The notes under the pieces: model-generated
The model's database searches: none
The model's input: only the letters and a program-made list of their open reading frames with translations
What the model was told of the DNA's origin: nothing
Made by a program: the position numbers and the translations under genes
NCBI RefSeq assembly: GCF_014279895.1
Contig: NZ_CP047954.1
Coordinates: 620,001 to 684,000, forward strand
DNA length: 64,000 bases
Origin: Synechococcus sp. M16.1
Lineage (GTDB): Bacteria; Cyanobacteriota; Cyanobacteriia; PCC-6307; Cyanobiaceae
Direction: 5' to 3'
Shown: piece after piece, positions 29,192 through 38,903 of the stretch
How positions within the stretch are numbered: position 1 is the stretch's first letter
Layout: every line of letters begins with the position of its first letter

Positions 29192-30327
29192 CCCCGACAT
29201 CCGCATCCCCCGTTCAACCTCCGGTGCTTCCTGATCAGGAGGAGTTGATCCGTCGTTTGCTCAGCGACACGCCGCTGCTCAAGGACACCCCCGACCATCT
29301 GCTGCAGGTGGTGAATGTGCTCGAGAGCTATGGGCTTGTTCTCGATGCCTACAGCAAGAACCTTGTGGATCAGGGGGAGCAGCAGATGCTCAATCCCTTC
29401 CCGGTGTTCCGCTTCTTCCATGAGGGGTTCAACCTCAAGCGCCTCTGGACCCATCTGATGGGGGATCGCATCAACTTTGAGTACGCCGAGTACTGCCAGA
29501 AGGCGATGTTCTGGCATGGCACCGGCGGGTTGGATGCCTACCTCGACACGCCTGAGTTCGCCGAGGCCTGCCAGCGGATCATCAAGCGCAAGTCGGCGCG
29601 GGACCCTCTGCTGGCCCTCAACAACCGCCTTTATCCCGATTTCGCCCCCGAGGCCATCCGTTCGCTCACCACGATTTATTGCCTCGGTCTGTTCTGGCGC
29701 GTGATGAGCGACATCTTTGTCGACCTGGCCCGCCGCTACGCGATCAAGGAAGTCACCTGCGTCAACGATGTGGTGCATCACATCCGCGATGGCCTGGTGG
29801 CGGCGGCCGGAAGCCCGATTGAATACAAGGTGACGATCGGTGGTGAAGAGATCTGGGTGCTTCCCCCTGAGGCGGGTCTCACCTTTCTGGTGGATGTTGC
29901 GGTGCCCTACGTGGAGGCCGTTTTCTTCCGCGGCATGCCCTTCCTTGGAACGGTGTCGTACAACGCCCAGGCCCGGCAGATTTCACCGGACATCAGTGAT
30001 TTCAAGTACGGCGCCCTTTACGCCGACCCGATTCCGAGCATGGGTGCGGGCATTCCCCCCAGCCTCTGCATGCAGGACATGTACCGCCACCTGCCCGAGG
30101 AACTGAGCCTCTGGTACGACGACAACGGTCGAGGTCAAACGGATGTGCACGTGCAGATCTGCGTCAGCTTCCAGAAGTCGATGTTCTGCGTCACCAATGC
30201 CGCCATCGCCGGCACGATGCCGCATCCGCTGGACACCGATGACCCCGAGCAGCAGGCCGCCAATCGGGCCTACGCCGAGGCCTGGTCTGGGCGCTTGATG
30301 GGCTGTCAGCGGGTGGCGCTCCTCTAG
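29188..30327 (+). CDS. cupB: CO2 hydration protein CupB/ChpX
   Basis: Peripheral subunit of the specialised NDH-1 complex that performs vectorial CO2 hydration to bicarbonate. The 379-residue protein has recognisable family stretches: PFPVFRFFHEGFNLKRLWTH, AEYCQKAMFWHGTGGLDAYL, CVNDVVHHIRDGLVAAAGSP and VSYNAQARQISPDISDFKYG. Its several His and Cys residues may include the zinc site. CupB rather than CupA is inferred from the lineage and the ndhF4/ndhD4 context. Confidence 0.92.
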   Translation: MTPTSASPVQPPVLPDQEELIRRLLSDTPLLKDTPDHLLQVVNVLESYGLVLDAYSKNLVDQGEQQMLNPFPVFRFFHEGFNLKRLWTHLMGDRINFEYAEYCQKAMFWHGTGGLDAYLDTPEFAEACQRIIKRKSARDPLLALNNRLYPDFAPEAIRSLTTIYCLGLFWRVMSDIFVDLARRYAIKEVTCVNDVVHHIRDGLVAAAGSPIEYKVTIGGEEIWVLPPEAGLTFLVDVAVPYVEAVFFRGMPFLGTVSYNAQARQISPDISDFKYGALYADPIPSMGAGIPPSLCMQDMYRHLPEELSLWYDDNGRGQTDVHVQICVSFQKSMFCVTNAAIAGTMPHPLDTDDPEQQAANRAYAEAWSGRLMGCQRVALL

Positions 30328-30361
30328 GTTTCCAGCAGGTTCAGGCTGAACGGGGACTCTG

Positions 30362-30613
30362 ATGAATCAGTGGCAGGAGCGGAAACGACCCGTATGCCTC
30401 GAGTGTCGTTTCGAGTTTGAGAGCTACGACGCCACCAGGGATTTTCTCGACAAGCTCGGCGACCACAGCGAGGCCACCCAGCGCTTTCCTGACATCAGCT
30501 TTGGGCGCACCTACGTGAACATCACGATCCGGCCGGAGGATGACGGCCCCGAGGCCCAGCTGAGCGAAGCCGATCGTGCCTTTGCCGCAGAGATCGATGC
30601 CCTCCTCAGTTGA
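30362..30613 (+). CDS. acRAF-type pterin-carbinolamine-dehydratase-like Rubisco assembly factor
   Basis: An 83-residue PCD-fold protein; alpha-carboxysome clusters often carry such a gene, and acRAF has been assigned a role in Rubisco folding/assembly. The sequence [21 protein letters not shown] resembles the strand-helix start of PCDs. The catalytic His pattern of true dehydratases is not evident ([20 protein letters not shown] instead), supporting a chaperone rather than an enzyme. It overlaps cbbX by 17 bp. Confidence 0.85.
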   Translation: MNQWQERKRPVCLECRFEFESYDATRDFLDKLGDHSEATQRFPDISFGRTYVNITIRPEDDGPEAQLSEADRAFAAEIDALLS

Positions 30614-31502
30614 TCTGGCTTCGGCCTATGCCGATTCCGGTGTGGCTGAGGTGTTGGACCAACTGGACCGTGAACTGATCGGCCTGGCGCCGGTGAAGAC
30701 GCGGATCCGAGAGATCGCAGCGCTGTTGCTGGTGGATCAGGCGCGGCAGCAACTGGAGTTGCCCAGCACCGCGCCCAGTTTGCACATGTCGTTCACCGGC
30801 CATCCCGGCACGGGCAAGACCACCGTGGCGCAGCGGATGTCGCAAATCCTGCATCGCCTGGGTTACCTCCGCAAGGGTCATGTGGTGACGGCCACCCGCG
30901 ACGATCTCGTGGGTCAGTACGTCGGTCACACCGCCCCGAAAACCAAGGAGATGCTCAAGCGTGCCCAGGGTGGCGTGCTGTTCATCGATGAGGCCTATTA
31001 CCTCTACAAGCCAGACAACGAACGCGATTACGGCGCCGAAGCGATTGAGATTCTCCTGCAGGAGATGGAGAGCCGGCGCAGCGACGTTGTGGTGATCTTT
31101 GCGGGCTACAGAGATCGGATGGAAACCTTCTACAGCTCCAATCCAGGTCTGTCCTCAAGGGTGGCGCACCATCTCGATTTCCCCGACTACAGCGACGACG
31201 AGCTGATGGCGATTGCAGGCCTGCTCCTCGAGGCCCAGCACTACCAGTTCAGTGCCGAGGCCGAGACTGCGTTCTCCGACTACGTCTCGCGTCGGCGTCA
31301 GCTGCCTTTCTTCGCCAACGCGCGCTCGGTTCGAAATGCGTTGGACCGGGCCCGTCTGCGCCAGGCCAACCGGTTGTTTTCGCGGATGGGAGAAGCCCTC
31401 ACCAAGCAGGATCTCATCACGATTGAGGAGGCCGACATCCGGGCCAGCCGTGTGTTCAAGGGCGAAGTGGAGGGCCACCATCCCGCTCAGCACGGCGCCT
31501 GA
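30597..31502 (+). CDS. cbbX: AAA+ Rubisco activase CbbX
   Basis: Removes inhibitory sugar phosphates from Rubisco by remodelling its active site. The 301-residue protein is read from ATG 30597 ([10 protein letters not shown]). Walker A is [18 protein letters not shown], Walker [14 protein letters not shown], the pore loop region is in [18 protein letters not shown], and sensor/arginine-finger segments are [13 protein letters not shown] and [20 protein letters not shown]. An in-frame GTG at 30576 is possible. Its end overlaps the convergent CLC gene by 47 bp. Confidence 0.95.
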   Translation: MPSSVDLASAYADSGVAEVLDQLDRELIGLAPVKTRIREIAALLLVDQARQQLELPSTAPSLHMSFTGHPGTGKTTVAQRMSQILHRLGYLRKGHVVTATRDDLVGQYVGHTAPKTKEMLKRAQGGVLFIDEAYYLYKPDNERDYGAEAIEILLQEMESRRSDVVVIFAGYRDRMETFYSSNPGLSSRVAHHLDFPDYSDDELMAIAGLLLEAQHYQFSAEAETAFSDYVSRRRQLPFFANARSVRNALDRARLRQANRLFSRMGEALTKQDLITIEEADIRASRVFKGEVEGHHPAQHGA

Positions 31503-32682
31503 TCAGCTGCGCCATGCCGAGGCCCACCAGCAGGCCGGCTGTGCCGTGACCCTGCAGGAGGGCAACCCCGAGCATCAGAACCGCCAAGGGTGCAGGAAGC
31601 ACGCAGCGGTACAACGCACCTGTGAGGGCGCCGCACCAGCTGCCCAGGCTGCCCAGATCGGGCAGCAGCAGGTGGAGTCCCATGCCAAGTGCGCAGGCCA
31701 CCAGGAACAAGGGGAAGAACACCCCTCCGCGCCAGCCTGTTTCCAGGCAAAGGCCGAGCATCAGCAGTTTCATGATCGAGGAGAGGAGCAGAACCAAGGC
31801 CCCACTTGAGTTCTGGCCTTCCAGCAGGGGCCGCAGCTGCTCTTCTCCGGCGAAGGGAACCAACGGCAACCAGTGCATGCAGGCCCCCAACAGCAGGCCG
31901 GTCAGCAGCGGCCACCAGGGCCATTGGGCCAGGAGTTGGCGCTGCTCCAGCCAGCCTCGCCACTGCAGAAACAACAAACCCAGGCCGCAACCGATGAGTC
32001 CCCCCAACAGGCCTGCGCTGAGGCTGCCGAGATCTTCCCCCAGGTTGCTGGGCCAGATGTAGGGAAGCCCTTGCAGCGATCCACCGCTAGCGGTTCCCAT
32101 GCCATTGAAGGCGGCAAAACCGGCAACACCGCCGAGGCTGCCGGGCAACCAGCGGTCGAGGTAGGCCTGCTTGCGGTTTTTGGGGTGAGTGACCTCGCCC
32201 ACCACAGCACCCCCCAGCAGTGGAGCTCCGAAAAAGGCGAGGCTGCCTGCCACTGTTGCTTCCTGAAGCTTCTGGTCACGACCACGCCAGATCCGTTGAC
32301 TGACCAGGGCGGCCATGCGGCTCATCAGGGCCTCAGGTCCGATGCAACCTCCCCCAACCTGGGCCAGCGCCGCTCCGAGGAGACCGCGAGCTTCATCGCG
32401 CTTCGGTGCCTGGTCGGGATCACGCAGATCACTCAGGGTGTCCCGCAGCTCCGGTAGCAATGTGGTGGGGCCGGGGCGATGCAGCAGCGAGAGGATCAAG
32501 CCGCTGCCGCCGCAGATCAGCAGCGACCAGCCCAGGGGAAGGCTGCGATCCAAGCCCTCGAGTACCGGATCTCCCCAGAGCCGCTGGCTTAAGCCACCGA
32601 TCCAGCCCATCACAACCGCCACACCGGCGCCGCTCAGGGTGCCGGTGAGCAGGGCCATCAGGCTGAGGCGAAGGCGAGTCAC
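31456..32682 (-). CDS. CLC family chloride channel/transporter
   Basis: Multi-pass membrane protein of 408 residues. Selectivity-filter-like motifs are visible: [17 protein letters not shown] (the G-x-G-P-E element) and [20 protein letters not shown] (the G-x-F-x-P element). It has ~10-12 hydrophobic segments and no C-terminal CBS domains. The GPE glutamate suggests a proton-coupled exchanger type rather than a pure channel. It overlaps the ferredoxin gene by 4 bp at its start and cbbX at its end. Anion balance during bicarbonate accumulation would fit the location but is speculation. Confidence 0.88.
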   Translation of the reverse strand: MTRLRLSLMALLTGTLSGAGVAVVMGWIGGLSQRLWGDPVLEGLDRSLPLGWSLLICGGSGLILSLLHRPGPTTLLPELRDTLSDLRDPDQAPKRDEARGLLGAALAQVGGGCIGPEALMSRMAALVSQRIWRGRDQKLQEATVAGSLAFFGAPLLGGAVVGEVTHPKNRKQAYLDRWLPGSLGGVAGFAAFNGMGTASGGSLQGLPYIWPSNLGEDLGSLSAGLLGGLIGCGLGLLFLQWRGWLEQRQLLAQWPWWPLLTGLLLGACMHWLPLVPFAGEEQLRPLLEGQNSSGALVLLLSSIMKLLMLGLCLETGWRGGVFFPLFLVACALGMGLHLLLPDLGSLGSWCGALTGALYRCVLPAPLAVLMLGVALLQGHGTAGLLVGLGMAQLIRRRAERDGGPPLRP

Positions 32683-32918
32683 CAGTGCGGGTCGGTGGCG
32701 AATTCAACGCTGAGTTTCGCTGATTTCGACGCCGGAACGGTGCTGATGCAGGCGCGCACCGTCTTGCCGTTGACGTCGATCTCGCAGGCCCCGCAGCTGC
32801 CCCCCAGGCAACCGGTGGGAATGCTGATGCCCGCTCCACTGGCGGCCACCAACCAGTCCTCGCCGATGGTTTCGTGGGTGATGCGCCCATCGGGCCAGCG
32901 CACAGGAATCGACGTCAT
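32679..32918 (-). CDS. small [2Fe-2S] ferredoxin
   Basis: A 79-residue plant-type ferredoxin fold. Cluster ligands are in [17 protein letters not shown] (Cys-x4-Cys-x2-Cys) and the later [10 protein letters not shown] (fourth Cys). It is shorter than photosynthetic PetF (~97 residues) and begins [20 protein letters not shown], so it is a divergent low-abundance type. It overlaps cobQ upstream (4 bp) and the CLC gene downstream (4 bp), making a translationally coupled unit. The electron partner is unknown. Confidence 0.9.
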   Translation of the reverse strand: MTSIPVRWPDGRITHETIGEDWLVAASGAGISIPTGCLGGSCGACEIDVNGKTVRACISTVPASKSAKLSVEFATDPHW

Positions 32919-34411
32919 GGCTGGAGCAATGGAGCAAGGTTCACATGTTGCTCGAAGGCATCGGCGAGGCGATCGAGCAACAGATCACGGTGGGCGCTGT
33001 GGTTCTTGGGATCGTTGGCCAGCGGTTGCAATCCCCGTTGCTCGCGAAGCCGGTTGAGCCAGGCCCGTCGCCAGGGGCCGTTGTCGAGCAAGCCGTGCAG
33101 GTAGGTGCCCACCACGCTCGAACCCTTGGGCCCGGGAGCCCACCACCCCAAGCCAGGGTCGCTGCTTAGCGGCTGAAGACCGGGATCAGGGGTGGTGGTG
33201 CCGTAGTGCAGTTCAAAACCGTTCAGCGGTGTTTCCATGGGCCAGAGGCCATCGATGCTGCGCTGGCTCAGCCTTTTCGTGCCGCTGAAGGTGGTTTCCA
33301 GGGGCAGGAGGCCCAAGCCGCTCTGGGGTCCCCGCTGATCGGTGCCCTCCAGTCCCTCCGGATCGTCCAACGTTTTGCCCAGCATCTGCATGCCGCCGCA
33401 GATGCCCAGGACGGACCCCCCAGCCTGGGCATAGGCCCTGAGTTGATCGGCCAGTCCACAGCTGTTCAACGCTTCGAGATCCCGCAGCGTCTGCTTGCTT
33501 CCCGGAAGAATCACCGCATCCGGCTCACCCAGGGGTTCCCCGGGTTGAATCCAGCGCAGCTTCAGGCTGGCTTCGGCTTCGAGCGGATCGAGATCGGAGA
33601 AGTTGCTCAAGGAGGGCAACCGCAGCACAGCGATCTCCAGATCGGTGGCCCCGCGGGTGGGTTTGCGTTCCAGCAGATCGAGGGAATCTTCGGGTGGAAA
33701 CAGCTCGTTGAGCCAGGGCATCACCCCCAGCACCGGTACCCCGGTGTTGGCTTCCAGCCATTGGCGACCCTCATCAAACAGCTCCCGACGGCCGCGGAAG
33801 CGGTTGATCAGGATGCCTTTGATCAGCGGGCGCTCCACCGGGCGCAGCAAAGCGAGCGTCCCAACGATCTGGGCGAAGACACCGCCGCGCTCAATGTCGG
33901 CCACCAGCAGGCAGTTGGCCCGCAGGTACTGGGCCAGGCGCAGGTTGGTGAGGTCGCGGCGTTGCAGGTTCACTTCCACCGGGCTTCCCGCCCCCTCCAG
34001 CACCAGCCGGCCTTGGGGCCATTGCTGCTGGAGCTGCATCAGGCCGGTGCGGATCGCCTGCCAACCGGGGCGGAACCAGTCGCGGTAGTAGTGCTCGGCG
34101 CGGGCGATCCCCACGCTCTGGCCCCCATGGATCACCTCACTGGTGCTGTCTCCCCGGGGTTTCAGCAGCACGGGATTCATGGCGCAGCAGGGCTCAAGGC
34201 CCGCCGCCCAGGCCTGCATGGCCTGGGAGTAGGCCATCTCGCCGCCATCGGCATCCACCCAGGCGTTGTTGCTCATGTTCTGCCCCTTGAAGGGCAGCGC
34301 CTGTTCCCCACGGCGTTGGAGAACCCGGCACAGCGCCGCCGTCATCAGCGATTTGCCGGCACCGCTGGAGGTGCCCAGCACCATCAGCGGTCGCGGCGTG
34401 GTGCCGGTCAC
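32915..34411 (-). CDS. cobQ: cobyric acid synthase
   Basis: Amidates four side chains of adenosylcobyrinate a,c-diamide with glutamine and ATP in B12 (pseudocobalamin) synthesis. The 498-residue protein has the N-terminal ATP-binding domain ([40 protein letters not shown]) and a C-terminal type I-like glutamine amidotransferase domain with the nucleophile motif [20 protein letters not shown] and [12 protein letters not shown]. Its start overlaps the upstream gene by 4 bp. Confidence 0.96.
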   Translation of the reverse strand: MTGTTPRPLMVLGTSSGAGKSLMTAALCRVLQRRGEQALPFKGQNMSNNAWVDADGGEMAYSQAMQAWAAGLEPCCAMNPVLLKPRGDSTSEVIHGGQSVGIARAEHYYRDWFRPGWQAIRTGLMQLQQQWPQGRLVLEGAGSPVEVNLQRRDLTNLRLAQYLRANCLLVADIERGGVFAQIVGTLALLRPVERPLIKGILINRFRGRRELFDEGRQWLEANTGVPVLGVMPWLNELFPPEDSLDLLERKPTRGATDLEIAVLRLPSLSNFSDLDPLEAEASLKLRWIQPGEPLGEPDAVILPGSKQTLRDLEALNSCGLADQLRAYAQAGGSVLGICGGMQMLGKTLDDPEGLEGTDQRGPQSGLGLLPLETTFSGTKRLSQRSIDGLWPMETPLNGFELHYGTTTPDPGLQPLSSDPGLGWWAPGPKGSSVVGTYLHGLLDNGPWRRAWLNRLREQRGLQPLANDPKNHSAHRDLLLDRLADAFEQHVNLAPLLQP

Positions 34412-34851
34412 AGCGGCCAGTGCCGACGCAGGCCGTGACGCAGACGCTCCAACACCGGAATCGAACGCTGCAGGAGTGCGGGGTCGTCATCGAGCAGCTG
34501 GCGACCCAGGGGCGTGAGCCTGAAGCGGCTGGTCAGCCCTTGCCCATCCACTTCCCGGCGCAGCACGCCCACGCTGATCAGCCAACGCAGGTCGTCTTCG
34601 AGGGCTTCGCTGTTGCGGAACCAGCGTGTTTTGCGGCCGTAGCGGCTGGGTTCGCTCCAGAGGTCGCCGGCATCCAAGCCTTGCTGCTGAAGATCCCGAT
34701 AGAGCGCTTCAGAGAAGGGCAGGCATCCCATGGCCCGGCAGGCCCGGTCACGGCTGCGTCGATCCAGCAGGTCGGTGGGGTGAGCGATGGCGAAGCCTTC
34801 CGTCCCTGGCAGCCTACGGAGCGTTGTTCTGCGGTGTGTTCCCGTGCTCAT
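34408..34851 (-). CDS. Npun_F0494-like conserved cyanobacterial protein
   Basis: A 147-residue soluble protein of unknown function. Segments [20 protein letters not shown] and [20 protein letters not shown] followed by [13 protein letters not shown] match my memory of the cyanobacterial Npun_F0494 family. The last segments look like a winged-helix recognition helix and wing, so a regulator is conceivable but unproven. The start is uncertain because the annotated 5' end overlaps the divergent maf gene by a few bases; a start nearer [10 protein letters not shown] is possible. Confidence 0.6.
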   Translation of the reverse strand: MSTGTHRRTTLRRLPGTEGFAIAHPTDLLDRRSRDRACRAMGCLPFSEALYRDLQQQGLDAGDLWSEPSRYGRKTRWFRNSEALEDDLRWLISVGVLRREVDGQGLTSRFRLTPLGRQLLDDDPALLQRSIPVLERLRHGLRRHWPL

Positions 34852-35416
34852 GCTTGCTTCCGCCTCGCCGGCGCGTCGCCGTTTGCTGGAGCAAGCGGGA
34901 ATCCCGCATCAGGTGCGCGTCAGCGGTGTGGATGAAGATCAGATCCAGCATGCGGAGCCCGCCGAGCTGGTGAAACTGCTGGCTCAGGCCAAGGCCACAG
35001 CTGTCGCCCAGACGCTTGATCGGGTGGGCGATGCCGAGATCACTGCTGTGCTGGGCTGTGATTCGGTGCTTAGTGTTGAAGGGCAGGTGTTCGGCAAGCC
35101 CTCAGGGCCAGCCGAAGCGATCGAGCGTTGGCAGCGGATGGCTGGCGGCTGCGGATCTCTGCTGACGGGCCATTGCCTGATCCGTCGCGGACAACCTGAG
35201 CTGTTGGCTTGCGTGGAAACGGTGGTGCGCTTTGCCCCGCTCAGCCAGGCCGAGATCGAGGCCTATGTGGCCAGTGGAGAACCGCTGCAATGCGCTGGTG
35301 GTTTTGCCCTCGAGGGCCGCGGCGGCCTCTGCATCGATGGCTTGGATGGCTGTTATTCCAACGTGATCGGCCTGAGCCTTCCCTGGTTGCGTCAGCAGCT
35401 TTCAGCGTTGGCTTAG
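34844..35416 (+). CDS. maf: Maf-like nucleotide pyrophosphatase
   Basis: Hydrolyses nucleoside triphosphates such as dTTP/UTP or modified bases. The protein has the signature [17 protein letters not shown] at the very N-terminus, [19 protein letters not shown] with the catalytic Asp, and [23 protein letters not shown] 34844 gives MLMLASAS, matching the usual family start; ATG 34850 is the alternative. The frame is open further upstream to 34787 but runs into the divergent gene. The end overlaps the convergent DUF4079 gene by 4 bp. Confidence 0.92.
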   Translation: MLMLASASPARRRLLEQAGIPHQVRVSGVDEDQIQHAEPAELVKLLAQAKATAVAQTLDRVGDAEITAVLGCDSVLSVEGQVFGKPSGPAEAIERWQRMAGGCGSLLTGHCLIRRGQPELLACVETVVRFAPLSQAEIEAYVASGEPLQCAGGFALEGRGGLCIDGLDGCYSNVIGLSLPWLRQQLSALA

Positions 35417-36033
35417 TGCAGCAGCAGATTTCGCGTTCCCGAGATCGCTTGCATGGCCAGCAGCAAAGCCACCAGCAGATTGCTGCTGATGTGAATGCGC
35501 CTGGCCTGCACGGAATGACCAATCAAGGGCTGCAGCGCCGTTGAGCTCAGCAACAGGGCGGTGAGCAACAGTCCCATCCAGAAATGGGACTGCCAGAACA
35601 GGGGGCTCCAGGGAACATCGCTGAACCGCTCCACGGCCGGATGCAGCCCCAGCAGAAGCAGGCCGCAGGCACTGGCGATAGCCCAGAGAAAGCGCTGCCA
35701 GACCAGCCGGGTCGTTAGCAGGCGCCCGAAGCTGAACAGCACAGCGCTGCCGGTAACGATCAGACCCAGGGGATGGCTGCTCCAGAGGCTGTGGCCTAGG
35801 CCGATCAGCACCGCCACCAGCACTCCGCCGGTCACCCAGGCCCCATGCTGCGCATGCTCCACCGGCACCGTGTCGGCGATTGGGTTGATCTTGAGCCGCT
35901 TTTCCCGCGCCAGGATTCCCAGCCGGATCGTGGCGCCCACCACCGGGTAGACGAACAAGATCATCAGCACGGGGTGGATCAATCCCAGCCAGTCGTGGCC
36001 GGTGAGCGACTGCAGTGCCTGGGGATCAGCCAA
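35413..36033 (-). CDS. DUF4079 family membrane protein
   Basis: Multi-pass protein of about 206 residues, conserved in cyanobacteria and chloroplast-bearing plants, function unknown. It shows [23 protein letters not shown]-like [40 protein letters not shown] and a final helix, about six hydrophobic segments. The open frame extends to an ATG at 36066, but its first 11 codons are the rpsD terminator hairpin; TTG 36033 ([11 protein letters not shown] follows) is the more plausible start. Confidence 0.75.
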   Translation of the reverse strand: MADPQALQSLTGHDWLGLIHPVLMILFVYPVVGATIRLGILAREKRLKINPIADTVPVEHAQHGAWVTGGVLVAVLIGLGHSLWSSHPLGLIVTGSAVLFSFGRLLTTRLVWQRFLWAIASACGLLLLGLHPAVERFSDVPWSPLFWQSHFWMGLLLTALLLSSTALQPLIGHSVQARRIHISSNLLVALLLAMQAISGTRNLLLH

Positions 36034-36063
36034 AAAAAACGCAACCCTGAACCCAGGGTTGCG
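36032..36063 (-). terminator. intrinsic terminator of rpsD
   Basis: On the minus strand, CGCAACCCTG / CAGGGTTGCG (36040-36063) form a perfect 10-bp stem with a 4-nt loop, followed immediately by eight Ts (36032-36039). It lies 31 bp beyond the rpsD stop and would end rpsD transcription. The T-run abuts the probable TTG start of the next minus-strand gene. Confidence 0.92.
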
Positions 36064-36093
36064 CATCGTGGGGTTGTGAACTGCGGATCTGGA

Positions 36094-36702
36094 TCAGACC
36101 TTGCGGGAGTAGTACTCCACCACCAGCAGTTCGTTGATCTCCAGGGCAACCCACTCGCGTTCGCAACGGGCGGTGACCTTGGCGCTCAGCTTGGACTTGT
36201 CCAGCTCGAGGTGGCTGGGCACGTTGGCCAGACCGGGGAACTCGAGGTTGGCTTCAGCCAGCTTCTTGCTGCACTTGCGCTCGCGGATGGCGATCACATC
36301 GCCAGGCTTGCACTGGTAGCTGGCGATGTCGGTCACACGACCGTTCACGGTGACGTGGCCGTGGTTCACCAGTTGACGGGCGCCGGGCACGGTGGGACCG
36401 AAGCCGAGGCGGAAACAAACATTGTCGAGACGGTTCTCGAGCAGCTTGAGCAGGTTGGTTCCGGTGGAACCTTCCTGGGCGCGCGCTTTCTTCACGTAGC
36501 GCACGAGCTGACGCTCGGAGACGCCGTAGTTGAAGCGAAGCTTCTGCTTCTCTTCGAGACGGATCGCGTATTCAGAGCGCTTGCGACGGGCTTGGCCGTG
36601 CTGACCGGGGGGATAGGACCGTTTGGCGGCCTTCCGGGTGAGACCGGGGAGGTCTCCCAAGCGCCGCGTGATCCTCAGGCGAGGGCCGCGGTAACGAGAC
36701 AT
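36094..36702 (-). CDS. rpsD: 30S ribosomal protein S4
   Basis: Primary 16S rRNA-binding protein that nucleates 30S assembly. The 202-residue protein from ATG 36702 ([20 protein letters not shown]) has the S4 N-domain and the S4 RNA-binding motif [20 protein letters not shown]. It ends with the usual [10 protein letters not shown]. It lacks the N-terminal zinc Cys of some bacteria, as is typical for cyanobacterial S4. It is monocistronic, with its own terminator. Confidence 0.98.
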
Positions 36703-36811
36703 AGGTGGGAAGGTGTGTGTTGAGTTCGTGCTGTTGTTGGCCATGCTGGAACCGAAACAGCTCCAGGCATCTGCAGCGATGCACGAATCTGCCATTGTAT
36801 CTGGCGGCCCG

Positions 36812-37057
36812 ATGGCCAAGCTGCGACAGGCGTTGAACCAGGCTCTGGCGGCTGTTCTCCTGGCAGGGATTGGGTTTTATCGGCGTTTCATCTCCCCGAT
36901 GATCGGGCCTCGCTGCCGCTTCACGCCCACCTGCAGCGCCTATGGCCTGGAGGCCATCCAGAAGCATGGACCGTGGAAAGGGGGCTGGCTCACCGTGAAA
37001 CGGCTGCTGCGCTGTCATCCCTTCACGCCCTGCGGATGTGACCCGGTGCCCGATTGA
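36812..37057 (+). CDS. yidD: membrane protein insertion efficiency factor YidD
   Basis: Small amphipathic membrane-associated protein that assists YidC-dependent insertion. The 81 residues from ATG 36812 ([10 protein letters not shown]) contain the DUF37 core [20 protein letters not shown] followed by [19 protein letters not shown] and the C-terminal [15 protein letters not shown] longer frame to 36713 would extend into the rpsD upstream region. It overlaps the following gene's start. Confidence 0.93.
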
Positions 37058-37329
37058 TGAAGCAGCTCACCCTCTACAGCCGCTCTGGTTGCTGCCTCTG
37101 TGAAGGTTTGGAATCCCGCTTGCGCGACCTCGATCTGTTGGGGCTTTCGATCGAGCTGGCGGTGATTGATATCGATGCGCAAGGCACCCCCCAGGAGCTG
37201 AAGGCGCGCTACGACCTCGAGGTGCCCGTACTCGCGCTCGATGGGTCTGAGCTTCCGCGGGTTTCCCCGCGTCTCACGGGTGAGGGACTGTTGAATTGGT
37301 TGCAACGCTGTCTGTCCGCGGCGCTCTGA
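37057..37329 (+). CDS. glutaredoxin family protein
   Basis: A 90-residue thioredoxin-fold protein starting [20 protein letters not shown]. The redox-active motif is C-C-L-C, close to the CxxC of the DUF836 glutaredoxin-like family; the cis-Pro is in LEVPVLALDGSELPR. ATG 37057 shares its first base with the yidD stop, so the two are translationally coupled. The target is unknown. Confidence 0.88.
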   Translation: MKQLTLYSRSGCCLCEGLESRLRDLDLLGLSIELAVIDIDAQGTPQELKARYDLEVPVLALDGSELPRVSPRLTGEGLLNWLQRCLSAAL

Positions 37330-37365
37330 ACGGCTTAAAACTCCCCCAAGCACAGGGGTGATGGG

Positions 37366-38871
37366 ATGACGCAGGCGTTGCATGCCCTGTTGATTGACGC
37401 AGGCATCGCAGTGCCGCCGGGCCTGGTGAACCCTGGGTTGGAGGCCATCACCACCGATTCCCGTCGCGTCGGCCCTGGAACCTTGTTTCTCGGTCTCCCG
37501 GGCGAACGGGTGGATGGAGGCAGCTTCTGGTCTCAAGCCCTTGAGGCTGGGGCCGCCGCTGCCGTGATTGGAGCTGAAGCCGCAGCTGCGCTACCGCCAG
37601 CTGCTGACGACCCCGTGGTGGTGATCCAAGAGCCGGTGGCGCGTCGGATTGGTGAGATCGCAGCGGCGTACTGGGATCACCCCTGCAGGCGCATGGCCCT
37701 GATTGGTGTGACCGGCACCAATGGCAAAACCACCACCACCCATTTGATCGAGCATCTGGCCGCTTCGGCCGGCCAATCGGTGGGCTTGTTCGGCACGTTG
37801 GTGAACCGCTGGCCGGGCCACAGCATCACGGCCACCCACACCACGGCCTTTGCTGATCTCCTGCAGGGCCAACTCGCTGAGGCTGCCTCCGCAGGTTGCG
37901 GCCTGGCGGCGATGGAGGTGAGTTCCCACGCCCTGGCGCAGCAGCGGGTGGCGGGCTGCCGCTTCGCAGGGGCCGTGTTCACCAACCTCACCCAGGACCA
38001 CCTCGATTACCACGCCTCAATGGAGGACTACTTCGAGGCCAAGGCGTCGCTGTTTTCAGATCCTCTGTTGCTTGCTGACGGCGTGCGATCGGTGGTCAAC
38101 AGCGATGACCCCTGGGGGGTGCGCCTGGCCGAACGGCTTGGGGCCGCCTGTTGGCGCAGCTCCCTTGAGGATCCCTCGGCCGAGTTGCACATGAGCGACC
38201 TGCAGATGACGGCTGCTGGGGTGGAGGGTCGCTTGATCAGTCCTGTGGGCGAGGGTCGTTTCCGTTCGCCCCTGTTGGGTCGCTTCAACCTGATGAACCT
38301 GCTGCAGGCGGTGGGGGTGCTGCTTCAGCAGCAGCTGCCTTTGCCGGTGTTGCTGGAGGCCATCGGCCGTTTCGGTGGCGTGCCCGGCCGCATGGAGCGG
38401 GTGATCCTGAACGGGGTGGATGCAGCGAATTTGCCCCCGGTGCTGGTGGATTACGCCCACACTCCCGATGGTCTGGACAATGCGCTTTCGGCAGCGCGTC
38501 CGTTCTGCACCGGGCGGCTGATCTGCGTGTTCGGTTGCGGTGGTGATCGGGATCGGGGCAAGCGTCCGCAGATGGCGGCGATTGCGGCACGCCTGGCGGA
38601 CCGCGTGGTGGTCACCTCCGACAACCCCCGAACCGAGGATCCTCAGCAGATCCTGGATGACGTGGTGGCGGGGATCCCTGCCGATAGCGATTTGCTTGTG
38701 GAGGGTGATCGAGCCAAGGCGATTGCCTCAGCCATTGCCGAAGCAGAGCCGAACGATCTGGTGCTGGTGGCCGGTAAGGGGCACGAGGATTACCAGATTC
38801 TGGGAACTGAAAAGGTCCACTTCGACGATCGCGAGGAAGCGGAACGTGCCCTGCGTTTGAGGTTGTCTTGA
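37366..38871 (+). CDS. murE: UDP-MurNAc-L-Ala-D-Glu--meso-diaminopimelate ligase
   Basis: Adds the third residue of the peptidoglycan stem peptide in the cytoplasm. The 501-residue Mur ligase has N-terminal UDP-binding domain [20 protein letters not shown], the ATP loop [19 protein letters not shown], and [16 protein letters not shown] with the carbamylated-Lys region downstream. The C-terminal [18 protein letters not shown] is the motif that selects meso-diaminopimelate over lysine. Confidence 0.97.
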   Translation: MTQALHALLIDAGIAVPPGLVNPGLEAITTDSRRVGPGTLFLGLPGERVDGGSFWSQALEAGAAAAVIGAEAAAALPPAADDPVVVIQEPVARRIGEIAAAYWDHPCRRMALIGVTGTNGKTTTTHLIEHLAASAGQSVGLFGTLVNRWPGHSITATHTTAFADLLQGQLAEAASAGCGLAAMEVSSHALAQQRVAGCRFAGAVFTNLTQDHLDYHASMEDYFEAKASLFSDPLLLADGVRSVVNSDDPWGVRLAERLGAACWRSSLEDPSAELHMSDLQMTAAGVEGRLISPVGEGRFRSPLLGRFNLMNLLQAVGVLLQQQLPLPVLLEAIGRFGGVPGRMERVILNGVDAANLPPVLVDYAHTPDGLDNALSAARPFCTGRLICVFGCGGDRDRGKRPQMAAIAARLADRVVVTSDNPRTEDPQQILDDVVAGIPADSDLLVEGDRAKAIASAIAEAEPNDLVLVAGKGHEDYQILGTEKVHFDDREEAERALRLRLS

Positions 38872-38903
38872 AGCAAGGTGCTCTGAAGCGGTTGATATGA
38901 GCC

